From Stenotrophomonas maltophilia (GTDB lineage Bacteria; Pseudomonadota; Gammaproteobacteria; Xanthomonadales; Xanthomonadaceae): a stretch of DNA of 64,000 nucleotides. Where the stretch lies: NCBI RefSeq assembly GCF_900186865.1, contig NZ_LT906480.1, forward strand, positions 3,552,001 through 3,616,000. The letters are read 5' to 3'. Below are positions 41,101-49,770 of this stretch, in pieces (position 1 is the stretch's first letter; every line of letters starts with the position of its first letter). The translations under genes and the position numbers were made by a program. The notes under the pieces are model-generated. The model saw only the letters and a program-made list of their open reading frames with translations. It searched no databases and was not told the origin of the DNA.

Positions 41101-41192
41101 GCGGCGCAGCGGACTACAACCCGGAGTACGGTCGTGACCTGAACTACTCGACCCCGCGCTACTTCCGCTTCACTGCCCGATACGATTTTTGA
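38106..41192 (+). CDS. TonB-dependent receptor, Oar-like, with N-terminal carboxypeptidase-regulatory-like domain
   Basis: 1028-aa outer-membrane protein. The signal peptide ends IAHAQS; a beta-sandwich carboxypeptidase-regulatory-like domain follows (about residues 27-105, with VDANGRYRVSDLPNGRYSVEL), then a plug with YGADFGRSTGGVVNIVTRRGTNEW, then a barrel ending FRFTARYDF. Oar proteins of this type bind large or peptide ligands in Myxococcus and relatives. GGAGAGAG lies just before ATG 38106. A signal of the same architecture is encoded at 45860-48883. It ends at a strong terminator and precedes two M13 peptidase genes, suggesting a role in peptide or protein uptake. Confidence 0.92.
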   Translation: MQTKFWRRAALATALSGCLFSIAHAQSVTGYIYGQAPAGTGSSVVVRNLGTGATRTLPVDANGRYRVSDLPNGRYSVELRRDGATVTTQNDVAVNIASGTEVSFAGGKATDLDGIVVRAASMASIDVSQVDTRTVFSYEDLRSLPLPRDITAVALLAPGAIASNSYSGVPSFGGSAASENAYYINGFAVTNPLTSIGSTTLPFEAIAQEQVLTGGYGADFGRSTGGVVNIVTRRGTNEWKAGAYEIWSPESLRASPRNMYYANTGHFTANDPRGAAYQTDGKLYQYRNKNNSWQNTTGAYVGGPIVQDKLFFFVNGEFTKTDGTSARYATNTSPANLTRGWNEYTYEYPRWTAKIDWNITDNHVIELTGVSDVTKYDAEYYSFDYNKFTHGDVQTGGISTKEDSKLYIGKYTGYLTDNLTLSALYGRQKIEHSQGLYNYDASCPYISAGTTARVPGLNYSGCQSTTSLVNADGAFDETKGGRIDLTWRLGNHELRFGFDRQDAESLTGTEYPGGYGWIYRRSTNPNTPIDASHGVSSAASGGGLGAQGYYVYRLYSTKLAQPKTEQASQYIEDRWQVSDNVLLSLGLRNEQFTNYTGTGEKYASQKTQLAPRLGVAWDVHGDSSLKLFANAGRYHLAMPNNVAVRAASGSLNTNEYFTYTGVDPTTGAPTGLNSIPVDASKGYLCPGTNAVASNLECGSAPNPRTLAAVDMKSHYQDEYIIGMEQQLAADTVWGAKFTYRELKSAIDDTCTPALGGACFLFNPGVGNTFWEEQADGSYEKVHYSAADLGLPKLKRKYYALDLFLEKRTDNWYGKVMYTFSRNYGNTEGQLNSDLDTGTGGQEDVSVTQDWDLPQLMQGANGLLPNHRGHVLKAFGYMKLTPEWRVGGSLTVAEGRPNNCTSMYPTPDKGLYDGSYYWYCGLPGSGTTPGTAGYVPPSADYGSSPRGSHGKAPWQFNLGLNVAYTPDWAKGLTLQADVINLLNRQVAGSTYSRYAASPYRGAADYNPEYGRDLNYSTPRYFRFTARYDF

Positions 41193-41218
41193 TCATCCGG
41201 CAGCATCGTTGACCCCGA

Positions 41219-41254
41219 GGGCCCGTGCGATCCGCACGGGCCCTTCTTTTTTCC
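41219..41254 (+). terminator. Rho-independent terminator after the Oar-like receptor
   Basis: Eleven-bp stem GGGCCCGTGCG/CGCACGGGCCC with a 3-base loop (41219-41243), followed by a T-rich tract. Confidence 0.92.
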
Positions 41255-41394
41255 TTTCGTGGCGCGTCGCCGTCGGCCCCTTGCGCCCGGCCATGACCTT
41301 CGACACCCTTGCAGGGCAGGCCGGCGGCGTATCGTTCGGCCCACGGCCGTCCCTGCGGCCCTTCCCTGACTCACTCGGCCTGGAGGCCATCAAA

Positions 41395-43497
41395 GTGACC
41401 CGTACTCCCAAGATCGTGCTGCTGACCCTGGCCGTTTCGGCCGCGCTGGTTGGCTGCGGCAAGAACGAAACCCCGGCCAAGGACGCCACCGCCTCCACGC
41501 CGGCTGCGGCCGAAGCCACAAACTACACGCTGGACGAGAGCAAGCTGCCGGCCTACAACGCCTTCCAGCCCAGCGACCTGGATGCCAGCAAGGACGCCTG
41601 TGGCGCCTTCGGCGACTACGTGAACAGCAAGTGGCTGGCCGCCAATGAAATCCCGGGCGACCGCACCAGCTGGGGCGCCTTCACCATCCTCGACGAGCGT
41701 TCGGTGGCCGTGCAGCACCAGCTGGCCGAGCAGGTGGCACAGGTGAAGACCCCGAACCACATCGAGAAGATCGTCGGTGATCTGTGGGCCACCGGCATGG
41801 ACGAGGCCAAGATCAACGCCCAGGGCATCGAGCCGCTGAAGGCCGACCTGACCGCGATCGATGGCCTGCAGGACAAGGCAGCCATCGCTAATTACCTGCG
41901 CTCCAGCGCCGCCAAGGGTGACAACGTTCTGTTCGGCTTCGGCGCCGAAGCCGACTTCAAGAACTCGGCCGTGAACATGGCCTACGCCAGCCAGGGCGGC
42001 CTGGGCCTGCCGGACAGCACCTACTACACCGATGCCAAGAACGCCGACAAGCTGAAGGCCTACCAGGCGCACGTCGCCAAGGTGCTGGAGCTGTCCGGCG
42101 TCGCCGCTGCCGACGCTGCCAAGCAGGCCGAGGACGTGGTCAAGTTCGAGACCCGCCTGGCCAAGGCGTCCAAGTCGCGTGTCGAACTTTCGCGCAACGT
42201 CGAGCTGTACTACAACCCGGTCACCGTGGCCGACGCGGACAAGCTGACCCCGAACTTCAGCTGGACCGAGTTCTTCAAGTCGCAGGGCGTGGCCGCACCG
42301 GAGAAGTTCTCGCTGGCCATGCCGGCCTTCCATGAGGAAGTGAGCAAGGCGCTGGGCGACACCGATCCGTCGGTGTGGCGTGCCTACCTGCGCTTCCACA
42401 CCGTGGACAGCGCCTCGCCGTACCTGGCCGATGCCTTCGTGCAGGAGAACTACGAGTTCTACGGCAAGACCCTCAACGGCCAGAAGGAGCAGAAGCCGCG
42501 CTGGAAGCGTGTGCTGGGCACCATCGAGAATGACGCCGGTGAAGCCTTCGGCCAGCTGTACGTGAAGGTGGCCTTCTCGCCGGAAGCCAAGGCGAAGATG
42601 GAAGAACTGGTGAAGAACCTGGCCGCCTCGCTGAAGGACCGCATCCAGGGCCTGAGCTGGATGAGCGATGAAACCAAGGCCAAGGCCATCGCCAAGTGGG
42701 AAACCTTCACCCCGAAGATCGGCTACCCGGACAAGTGGCGTGACTGGTCGGGCCTGCAGACCCAGCGCGACAGCTTCCTGGGCAACGTGCGCGCGGCCAA
42801 CGAATTCAACTACAAGTTCAACCTGTCCAAGATCGGCAAGCCGGTGGACAAGACCGAGTGGGGCATGACCCCGCAGACGGTCAACGCCTACTACAACCCG
42901 CTGCAGAACGAGATCGTGTTCCCGGCCGCCATCCTGCAACCGCCGTTCTTCGATCCGAAGGCCGACGACGCACTGAACTACGGCGGCATCGGCGCGGTGA
43001 TCGGCCACGAAATGACCCACGGTTACGACGACCAGGGCGCACGTTTCGGGCCGACCGGCAACATGGAAGACTGGTGGACCGCCGCTGACAAGAAGAACTT
43101 CGAAGGCCTGACCGGCAAGCTGGTCAAGCAGTTCGACCAGTACAAGGTCGACGGCCAGGCGGTGAACGGCCACCTGACCCTGGGTGAGAACATCGCCGAC
43201 CTGGGCGGCCTGGCTACCGCCTACGATGCCCTGCAGAAGGCCAGCGCCGGCAAGGACGACCCGAAGGTGGACGGCTTCACCCGCGACCAGCGCTTCTTCT
43301 TCAACTGGGCCACCGTGTGGCGCACCAAGTACACCCCGGAGAACGCCAAGGTCCGCCTGGCGACCGACCCGCACGCCCCGGCGCAGTTCCGCGCCATGGG
43401 TGCGCCGTCGAACCTGCCGACCTTCGCCGCCGCGTTCCAGTGCAAGGCCGGTTCGCCGATGGCCCGCAGCGGCGACCAGCAGGTGGTGATCTGGTAA
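41395..43497 (+). CDS. M13 family metallopeptidase, lipoprotein, catalytically complete
   Basis: 700-aa neprilysin-family zinc endopeptidase. The GTG start at 41395 has GGAGG 9 bases upstream; the frame is open further upstream but without a signal. The signal peptide ends in the lipobox LVGC, so the protein is membrane-anchored in the periplasm or at the surface. The zinc site is intact: His538, Glu539 and His542 in IGHEMTHGYDD, with the third ligand Glu598 in ENIADLGG. The substrate-backbone motif NAYYNP is present and the C-terminus ends VVIW. It would cut oligopeptides, which fits the neighbouring TonB receptors. Confidence 0.93.
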   Translation: MTRTPKIVLLTLAVSAALVGCGKNETPAKDATASTPAAAEATNYTLDESKLPAYNAFQPSDLDASKDACGAFGDYVNSKWLAANEIPGDRTSWGAFTILDERSVAVQHQLAEQVAQVKTPNHIEKIVGDLWATGMDEAKINAQGIEPLKADLTAIDGLQDKAAIANYLRSSAAKGDNVLFGFGAEADFKNSAVNMAYASQGGLGLPDSTYYTDAKNADKLKAYQAHVAKVLELSGVAAADAAKQAEDVVKFETRLAKASKSRVELSRNVELYYNPVTVADADKLTPNFSWTEFFKSQGVAAPEKFSLAMPAFHEEVSKALGDTDPSVWRAYLRFHTVDSASPYLADAFVQENYEFYGKTLNGQKEQKPRWKRVLGTIENDAGEAFGQLYVKVAFSPEAKAKMEELVKNLAASLKDRIQGLSWMSDETKAKAIAKWETFTPKIGYPDKWRDWSGLQTQRDSFLGNVRAANEFNYKFNLSKIGKPVDKTEWGMTPQTVNAYYNPLQNEIVFPAAILQPPFFDPKADDALNYGGIGAVIGHEMTHGYDDQGARFGPTGNMEDWWTAADKKNFEGLTGKLVKQFDQYKVDGQAVNGHLTLGENIADLGGLATAYDALQKASAGKDDPKVDGFTRDQRFFFNWATVWRTKYTPENAKVRLATDPHAPAQFRAMGAPSNLPTFAAAFQCKAGSPMARSGDQQVVIW

Positions 43498-43527
43498 GCC
43501 ACGGCTGACGCCGCGGCAGACCTGCAG

Positions 43528-43556
43528 AGGCCCGGGAATTCCCGGGCCTTTGTTTT
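43528..43556 (+). terminator. Rho-independent terminator after the first M13 peptidase
   Basis: AGGCCCGGG-AATT-CCCGGGCCT stem (43528-43549) followed by TGTTTTT. Further on, a CCACGC-type palindrome (about 43574-43590) of the kind seen near 59660 is the only other structure in the 43557-43719 gap. Confidence 0.85.
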
Positions 43557-43719
43557 TCGGGGGTGTTTTTCGTCCACGCATGGTGTGGATCCAATGATCT
43601 CGGCGCTCCCCGCTAGCGGCCGACCCTGGTCGGCGAAAGCAGCGTGATGCGTACATGCCGCGTCGATGCGCGGCTTGCTATAGTGCGCGCGCCCTCAATC
43701 CATCACGGATTCGTTCCAC

Positions 43720-45729
43720 ATGCCCAATTTCCGTCCGCTTGCCATCGCCCTGGGCATCAGCCTGGCGACCCTGGTCCCGACCCATGATGCGTTCGCCGCC
43801 GCCAAGAAGAAGGCCGCGCGCGCCCCGGCCGTCAGCGCCCAGTGCAGCGACTTCTATGACGCCACCAACGCAGGCTGGCTGAAGGCCAACCCGGTGCCAC
43901 AGACCGGTGCCACCACCGCGCTGGGCCAGCTGGTCGACCGCAGCCGTCAGCAGCAGCGTGAACTGCTCGACGCAGCGATGAAGGCGCCGCAGGGCAACGT
44001 ACAGAAACTGCTGGGCGACTTCTGGGCCAGCGGCCTGGACGAAGCCGCCGTGGAAGCCGACGGTTCCAATCCGATCGCCCCGCTGCTGACCCGCATCAAC
44101 GCGATCAAGAAGGCCAAGGATGTGCCGGCCTCGATCGCCGCGCTGCACCAGGTCGGCATCCCGGTGGCCTTCAACTTCGGCCCGGACGTGGACCTGAAGG
44201 CGCTGGACCGCCACATCGGTTACTTCATGCAGGGCGGCATGGGCCTGCCGGACCCGGCGTTCTATACCCGCACCGACGCCGACACCGTGGCGCTGATGGG
44301 CCGCTACCGCAATTACGTCAAGCAGATCCTGGCACTGACCGGCACTCCGGCCGCCAAGCTGGATGCCGAGTCGCAATCGGTGATCGCACTGGAAACCGAA
44401 CTGGCGCGCAACGCGCAGTCGCTGGCCGGCATCAACAACCCGTTCAACAACTACGCGCCGATCTCCACCAAGGAGCTCAACAGCCGCTACCGCAACCTGC
44501 AGCTGGATGCCTTCCTGAAGGCCCAGGGCGTGGACGACGATCTGGTCTCGCTGGCCGACCCGGGCCTGTTCAAGCAGCTCGATGGCATGGTCACCAAGCT
44601 GAAGCCGGACCAGTGGAAGGCCTACCTGCGCTGGCGCGTGGGCGACTCGATGGCGCCCTACCTGTCCAAGGCCTACCGCGACGCCGAATTCGAATTCCGC
44701 GGCCGCGTGCTGCGTGGCGAAACCCTGCCGCCGCAGCGCTGGGAAGACGTGCTGGAGGCGATCAACGTGGCCGCCGGCCCGATGCTCGGTCGCGAATACG
44801 CCGCCCGTTACCTGTCGGCCGAAGACCGTCGCCAGGCCGCATGGATCGTCGACAAGGTGCGCGAAGTGCAGATCGAAGCGGTCAAGAACAGCAGCTGGAT
44901 GAGTGCCGAAGCCAAGACCGAAGCGCAGGCCAAGCTGGCCGCGCTGAAGATCGAGATCGGTACCCCGTTGCGTGATCTCGACTACAGCGTGCAGCCGATG
45001 GGCCGTGGTTCGTTTGGCGGCAACATGCTGATCGCGTCGACCTGGCGCCACCGTGAGGAAATGAAGCGCATCGGCAAGGGCAACGCCGACCGCCGCTGGG
45101 ACGTGCTGCCGCAGCAGCCGTCGCTGGCCTATGACCTGGCGCAGAACCGCCTGATCGTCACCGCTGCGATCCTGCAGGGGCCGGTGTTCAACGCCAAGGC
45201 CGACGCTGCCGACAAGTTCGGCAGCTTCGGTGGCCTGGTCGGCCACGAGCTGACCCGCGCGATCGATGCCAAGGGCGCGCTGGTCGATGCCAAGGGCGAA
45301 CTGCGCAGCTGGTGGACGCCGGCCGACAAGACCGCCTGGACCCTGCTCGGCAACCGCGTCGCCGCGCAGTACGGCGCCTACGATTTCCCGGGCGTGAAGG
45401 GTGCCAAGGTCAACGGCACGCTCACCCAGGAAGAGAACCTGGCCGACATCGCCGGTCTGGAACTGGCCTGGGCCGCGTACACCGCGCAGGAGCCGAAGGC
45501 CAAGCAGGCACAGCAACAGGGCTTCTTCCGCGCCTGGTCGGCACTGTGGGCGCAGCAGCTGTCGCCGAACGAGGCCGTGCGTCGCCTGACCGCCGACATC
45601 CGTGCACCGGGCCTGTGGCGCAGCAACGGCACGCTGGCCAACCTGCCGGCGTTCGGTGCCACCTTCAGCTGCAAGGCCGGCCAGCCGATGCAGCGCAGCG
45701 AAGCCGAGCAGATCAAGGTCTGGCGCTGA
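43720..45729 (+). CDS. M13 family protein with defective zinc motif, probable pseudopeptidase
   Basis: 669-aa exported M13 paralogue with a signal peptide ending DAFAAAK. It is collinear with its upstream neighbour over the whole length, including LPDPAFYTR and the C-terminal GATFSCKAGQPMQRSEAEQIKVWR. The zinc motif, however, reads HELTRAIDAKG: His509 and Glu510 are kept but the second zinc ligand is Arg513 instead of His. The downstream Glu572 (ENLADIAG) is kept, while the NAYYNP substrate motif is replaced by SLAYDLAQN. The frame is clean, so it is not a decaying pseudogene. It probably binds peptides or partners without cleaving them, unless it uses a different metal site. Confidence 0.9.
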   Translation: MPNFRPLAIALGISLATLVPTHDAFAAAKKKAARAPAVSAQCSDFYDATNAGWLKANPVPQTGATTALGQLVDRSRQQQRELLDAAMKAPQGNVQKLLGDFWASGLDEAAVEADGSNPIAPLLTRINAIKKAKDVPASIAALHQVGIPVAFNFGPDVDLKALDRHIGYFMQGGMGLPDPAFYTRTDADTVALMGRYRNYVKQILALTGTPAAKLDAESQSVIALETELARNAQSLAGINNPFNNYAPISTKELNSRYRNLQLDAFLKAQGVDDDLVSLADPGLFKQLDGMVTKLKPDQWKAYLRWRVGDSMAPYLSKAYRDAEFEFRGRVLRGETLPPQRWEDVLEAINVAAGPMLGREYAARYLSAEDRRQAAWIVDKVREVQIEAVKNSSWMSAEAKTEAQAKLAALKIEIGTPLRDLDYSVQPMGRGSFGGNMLIASTWRHREEMKRIGKGNADRRWDVLPQQPSLAYDLAQNRLIVTAAILQGPVFNAKADAADKFGSFGGLVGHELTRAIDAKGALVDAKGELRSWWTPADKTAWTLLGNRVAAQYGAYDFPGVKGAKVNGTLTQEENLADIAGLELAWAAYTAQEPKAKQAQQQGFFRAWSALWAQQLSPNEAVRRLTADIRAPGLWRSNGTLANLPAFGATFSCKAGQPMQRSEAEQIKVWR

Positions 45730-45756
45730 GCTAACTGCTGCAACTGGTAATGCAGA

Positions 45757-45781
45757 GGGCGCCTTCGGGCGCCCTTTTTTC
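45757..45781 (+). terminator. Rho-independent terminator after the second M13 gene
   Basis: GGGCGCC-TTC-GGGCGCCC stem followed by a run of six T residues, 28 bases after the stop codon. Confidence 0.92.
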
Positions 45782-45792
45782 GCTTGGCGACC

Positions 45793-45823
45793 CAAAAAAG
45801 GGACCCCGGCATGGCCGGGGTCC
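45793..45823 (-). terminator. Rho-independent terminator of the minus-strand Oar-like receptor
   Basis: Ten-bp stem GGACCCCGGC/GCCGGGGTCC with a 3-base loop, followed on the minus strand by CCTTTTTT. It stands back to back with the plus-strand terminator at 45757. Confidence 0.92.
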
Positions 45824-45859
45824 AGGTCGTTTTCTGGAGAGATCGATCAGGTGCTGCGA

Positions 45860-48800
45860 TCAGAAGTCGTAGGACGCACTGACACGAACCGAACGAGGCG
45901 CGCTGAAGTAGGTACCCATGCCGTAGGTGTTGGACACCGTGTAGGGGCCATCTTCATAGACCGCGTCAGACTGCACGGCGCGACGCTGGTTCAGCACATT
46001 GAAAACATCCAGGCTGAAAGCCAGCTTGTGATCGGCAAACGAAGGGCGATACATCACGCCCAGATCCAGGCGGGTCGTCCAGGGCTGCCGGCCGGCGTCA
46101 CCCGGACGCGACGGCTTGCCACCGCAATAGTGATAGGCCGCGTCGTAGCCCAGCGGATCACTCTCATCGGTGCCGTAGTAGCCCAGGCAGCTCTTCGGCG
46201 CCCCCGACATGATCCGCAGGGTGGCCGACGCCGACCACTCGTCGTTGAACATATAGGCGCCATAGCCCTTCAGCTGGTGACGGCGGTCGTTCGCCAGATA
46301 GCCACCGGCGTATTCCATCAGTGCCGCGGCATCCCAGTCCTGGGTCTTGGAGACGTCATCCTGGCCGATATCCGACTTCACCTGGCCTTCGGTATTGCCG
46401 AAGCTGCGCGACCAGGTGTAATCCAGACGTCCGTACCACTTGTCGCTCAGCGGGTGCTCGATGAACAGATCGACGGCGATGTAGTCACGCTTGGCCTTCT
46501 TGTTGCCGTAACCCCAGTCGGCGGAGCTCATCTGCACCGGCGTGTAACCCGAGCCATCCGCGTGTCGGATCATGAAGGTGTTGGTCTTGCCCGGATTGAA
46601 GATCACACAGCCCGGGACATCGAGATTGCTGTCGTCGACGCCCATCGCGGCAAGCTTGTCGTGGATGCGATCGGAGTCACAGGTATCGTCGATGGCCGTC
46701 TGCAGGCGACGATAGGTGAACTTGGCACCGGAGCTCCAGCGCTCGCCCAGCGTCTTCTCGAAGCCAAGGATCAGCTCGTCCTGGTACTGCGACTTCAGGT
46801 CGGTCGGCGCAATCGACAACGGATCAGGGGTCTGGCCATATTCATTGTTGGCTGACACCGGGCCCGGGCCCAGAGCGGTCAACCCGGTCGGGTTGCCGTT
46901 GGCATCAATTCCGCTATAGGTGAAGTACTCGCGGGTGAACGTCGAGGCGGAAGCACCACGAATAGCAACGCTGTTGGGCAACGCCAGGTAGTAGCGGCCC
47001 AGGTTGGCGAACACCTTCAGCGACGAATCGCCAAACACATCCCAGCTCGCGCCCAGACGCGGCGCCCACTGGTCACCGCTGTCGACGTAAGGCTTGGCCG
47101 CACTGTTGTAGTTGGTGAACTTGTCATTGCGGATGCCGAGGGTCACCAACCAGTTCGGCGTGACCTGCCAGCGGTCCTCCAGATAGTAGGCCTTCTGCTT
47201 GACCGACATGCTGGTGGTCGTGGAGAAGATGTACTTCTGCACGAAGTAGCCATTGCCGCCCGGCGGGGTGATATCAAAGCCCGGATTCGGCGACGAGGCC
47301 GGATCAACACGACCATAGATCCAGGCATACCCCGGCCCGGTCATCGCCTGACCTTCGTTATGCCCCTGGAAGTACATGTTATCGATACCACCGGTCAGCT
47401 CGTGGTTGCCGATGCGGTACTGCAGGTCTACACGCAGGCCTCGGGTCTTGCTGCCCGCATCTGACGACTTGGTATAGAGCGCCGACTGGTCGTTGCGGAT
47501 GGGGCGGCCACCGGTAATGGACGGATCCTGATTGCCCGGGCTGCTGAGATAGGGGTTGGCCGTATCCAGCGGATTCGACTCCAGATTGCTCTCCTTGCTG
47601 CGACCCCATACCGCACTCAGGGTCAGGTCATCGTTCAGGTAGCCGGTGTACTTGAAGATGTCAAAGTCGTCCTTGAGCTTCGTGGTGTTCGGGAACGTGC
47701 CGGTGCGATCACCTTCGGCCAGGTCCTCGTAGTCGAACGATCGGTAGTAGCCACCGTTGCGATCGGTGTTCTGCACGCGGGTGTATTCCAGCGTATTGCT
47801 ATCGTTGATGTTCCAGTCGATCTTTCCATAGAACTTCGGCGCATCAATGGTGTAGTGGTTGCGCACCTGCTGCGTTGCTGCAGAGCTGTTCGTGGACACA
47901 CCTTCGGTGCGGTCCTTTTCCGCAGCCAAGTGAATGAACAGACGATCCTCGATCAGCGGGCCACTGGCATAGCCACTGTAGGTGGTACGCGTGGCGACAT
48001 CGTCCTTGCGGTAGCGATAGAGCGAACCAGGCAACGAGTCATCGGTGTAGCTGTATCCATCTGGCAGCTGGCGATTGGGATAGATGACAGTGGCCGCAGA
48101 AGCCGACAGCGAGTCCGGGGCCCAGGTGGCCTGCACGCCGAAATGCCATTCATTGGTGCCGCGCTTGCCGAGCTGGTTGATCACACCACCGGTGGAGCGC
48201 CCGTATCCCGCTCCGTAGCCGCCCATGAACGTTTCCTGCTGGTCGATCGACCCATAGGGCAGGCTGATACCACCCAAGTTGCTGAGCGGATTGTTGGCCA
48301 GGAAGCCATTCAGATAGTAGGCATTCTCAGTAACACTGGAACCACCGAAAGACAGCACCGAACGCGAGCCGTTGCTGAACGCGCCACTGCCTGCGACAAC
48401 ACCTGGCGCGAGCAATGCGATGGCTTCGGCGCTACGCCCCAGTGGCAACACATCCAGTTGCTCGGACGTAATGACCGACTTGGACACCGTATTGGTGACA
48501 TCGATCTTCGGCACATTCGCCGCGACGACGTTCACGGCCTCCAGCGTGGTGGCGGCACTGCTGCCACCGGCAAACGACACCTCGGTGCCAACGCCGACCT
48601 TCAGCAGAACATTCTCGCGCTGATCGACGGTCTGGCCGTCACGCTGCTGGATGATGGTGTACTTGCCCACCGGCAACGAGCCGAGGTTGTAGCGGCCATT
48701 GCTGTCGACGGTCGCCGAGCGTTTCAGGCCCGTATCGCTCTGCACGACGATGGTCGTGCCGGCAGGCGCACTGCCGTACAACGAACCGGTCGTGCTCTGC

Positions 48801-48883
48801 GCGGCTGCGGCGCCGATGAAAGAAGTCAGGACGACCGCCAAGGCGGTACGCTTCAACCTTGCGACGTGCTTGCTGCTGGTCAT
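45860..48883 (-). CDS. TonB-dependent receptor, Oar-like (second copy)
   Basis: 1007-aa outer-membrane receptor with the architecture of the receptor at 38106-41192. The signal peptide ends GAAAAQST; a carboxypeptidase-regulatory-like domain follows (about residues 30-105, VDSNGRYNLGSLPVGKY); the plug contains YGAGYGRSTGGVINQLGKRGTNEW; the barrel ends VRVSASYDF. It converges on the M13 genes and is transcribed from an A/T-rich intergenic region with a TGAAC-TTT-GTTCA dyad. It differs from the other Oar copy over most of the barrel, so the ligands probably differ. Confidence 0.92.
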   Translation of the reverse strand: MTSSKHVARLKRTALAVVLTSFIGAAAAQSTTGSLYGSAPAGTTIVVQSDTGLKRSATVDSNGRYNLGSLPVGKYTIIQQRDGQTVDQRENVLLKVGVGTEVSFAGGSSAATTLEAVNVVAANVPKIDVTNTVSKSVITSEQLDVLPLGRSAEAIALLAPGVVAGSGAFSNGSRSVLSFGGSSVTENAYYLNGFLANNPLSNLGGISLPYGSIDQQETFMGGYGAGYGRSTGGVINQLGKRGTNEWHFGVQATWAPDSLSASAATVIYPNRQLPDGYSYTDDSLPGSLYRYRKDDVATRTTYSGYASGPLIEDRLFIHLAAEKDRTEGVSTNSSAATQQVRNHYTIDAPKFYGKIDWNINDSNTLEYTRVQNTDRNGGYYRSFDYEDLAEGDRTGTFPNTTKLKDDFDIFKYTGYLNDDLTLSAVWGRSKESNLESNPLDTANPYLSSPGNQDPSITGGRPIRNDQSALYTKSSDAGSKTRGLRVDLQYRIGNHELTGGIDNMYFQGHNEGQAMTGPGYAWIYGRVDPASSPNPGFDITPPGGNGYFVQKYIFSTTTSMSVKQKAYYLEDRWQVTPNWLVTLGIRNDKFTNYNSAAKPYVDSGDQWAPRLGASWDVFGDSSLKVFANLGRYYLALPNSVAIRGASASTFTREYFTYSGIDANGNPTGLTALGPGPVSANNEYGQTPDPLSIAPTDLKSQYQDELILGFEKTLGERWSSGAKFTYRRLQTAIDDTCDSDRIHDKLAAMGVDDSNLDVPGCVIFNPGKTNTFMIRHADGSGYTPVQMSSADWGYGNKKAKRDYIAVDLFIEHPLSDKWYGRLDYTWSRSFGNTEGQVKSDIGQDDVSKTQDWDAAALMEYAGGYLANDRRHQLKGYGAYMFNDEWSASATLRIMSGAPKSCLGYYGTDESDPLGYDAAYHYCGGKPSRPGDAGRQPWTTRLDLGVMYRPSFADHKLAFSLDVFNVLNQRRAVQSDAVYEDGPYTVSNTYGMGTYFSAPRSVRVSASYDF

Positions 48884-49051
48884 GGAGTTTCCTTGATTCG
48901 GTGAAGATCAGGCTGCAGTTGCAGAATTGCTGCACGGAAGCGACAGCTCCATGTAGCTGAACCAAATATTAATTTCATCAATTCTTAATTTGCAATGGCA
49001 GCTGAACAAAAATAACCAATTGAAATTGAAGGAAAAGTTTTGATACAAACA

Positions 49052-49064
49052 TGAACTTTGTTCA
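49052..49064. promoter_or_regulatory. Possible operator dyad upstream of the Oar-like receptor
   Basis: Perfect palindrome TGAAC-TTT-GTTCA in the A/T-rich 316-base gap between the receptor and the VOC gene, about 170 bases before the receptor start. A TGTTCA half-site also occurs at 38012-38017 upstream of the other Oar-like gene. Apart from this the gap 48884-49199 shows no gene. Confidence 0.35.
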
Positions 49065-49199
49065 AGTTTTGTTTATTAATCAGCCGCTTGCAGCCCGCTC
49101 CTCCCGTTTCCGCCCCCAGTCTCCGGTCACCGTGATACCCATCCCGGCTTAACACCCGGCGTGCTATCGCTGCGGCCTCGTCCATCGCGGAGCCCCGAC

Positions 49200-49694
49200 A
49201 TGGCACACAAGAACACCATCTGTGTCTGGTACGACAACGGCGCGCTCGAGGCCGCCACCTTCTATGCCAGCCTCCTGCCCGACAGCGCGGTCACCGCCGT
49301 GCATCACGCGCCGGGCGACTACCCGGATGGCAAGGAAGGCAACGTGCTGACCGTCGAATTCACCGTCTGCGGCGTTCCCTGCGTCGGCCTCAACGGCGGC
49401 AGCGCGTTCAAGCACAGCGAAGCGTTCTCCTTCCAGATCCAGACCGAGGACCAGGCCGAGACCGACCGTCTGTGGAATGCGATCGTCGGCAACGGTGGCC
49501 AGGAGAGCCAATGCGGCTGGTGCAAGGATCGCTGGGGCATCTCCTGGCAGATCAGCCCGCGCATGTTGATCGAAGCAGTGACCAGCAAGGACAAGGCACT
49601 GGCCAAGCGCGCCTTCAACGCGATGATGCCGATGAAGAAGATCGACATCGCCACCATCCAGGCCGCAATCCAAAAAGGCGACGGAGGGGATTAA
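49200..49694 (+). CDS. VOC-superfamily PhnB-like protein (3-demethylubiquinone methyltransferase-like fold)
   Basis: 164-aa protein of the PhnB-like branch of the vicinal-oxygen-chelate fold. The N-terminal unit is CVWYDNGALEAATFYASLLPDS, the middle has LNGGSAFKHSEAFSFQIQ, and the C-terminal unit has CGWCKDRWGISWQISP. Homologues are often misnamed as methyltransferases; the function is not known. The last residues KGDGGD and the stop codon lie in the left arm of a 19-base inverted repeat that forms a terminator, so the repeat supplies the gene's end. Confidence 0.82.
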   Translation: MAHKNTICVWYDNGALEAATFYASLLPDSAVTAVHHAPGDYPDGKEGNVLTVEFTVCGVPCVGLNGGSAFKHSEAFSFQIQTEDQAETDRLWNAIVGNGGQESQCGWCKDRWGISWQISPRMLIEAVTSKDKALAKRAFNAMMPMKKIDIATIQAAIQKGDGGD

Positions 49695-49759
49695 GTCGTT
49701 TCTTCCCATCGCCGCTGGTCCCGTGCCAATTGCGACTTAATCCCCTCCGTCCCTTTTTT
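49680..49759 (+). terminator. Long inverted repeat with T run, overlapping the VOC gene stop
   Basis: Perfect 19-base arms GACGGAGGGGATTAAGTCG (49680-49698) and its complement (49733-49751) with a 34-base loop, followed by CCTTTTTT. The left arm contains the TAA stop of the VOC gene, and the T run ends 11 bases before the next start codon. Confidence 0.85.
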
Positions 49760-49770
49760 CAGAGGTGCTG

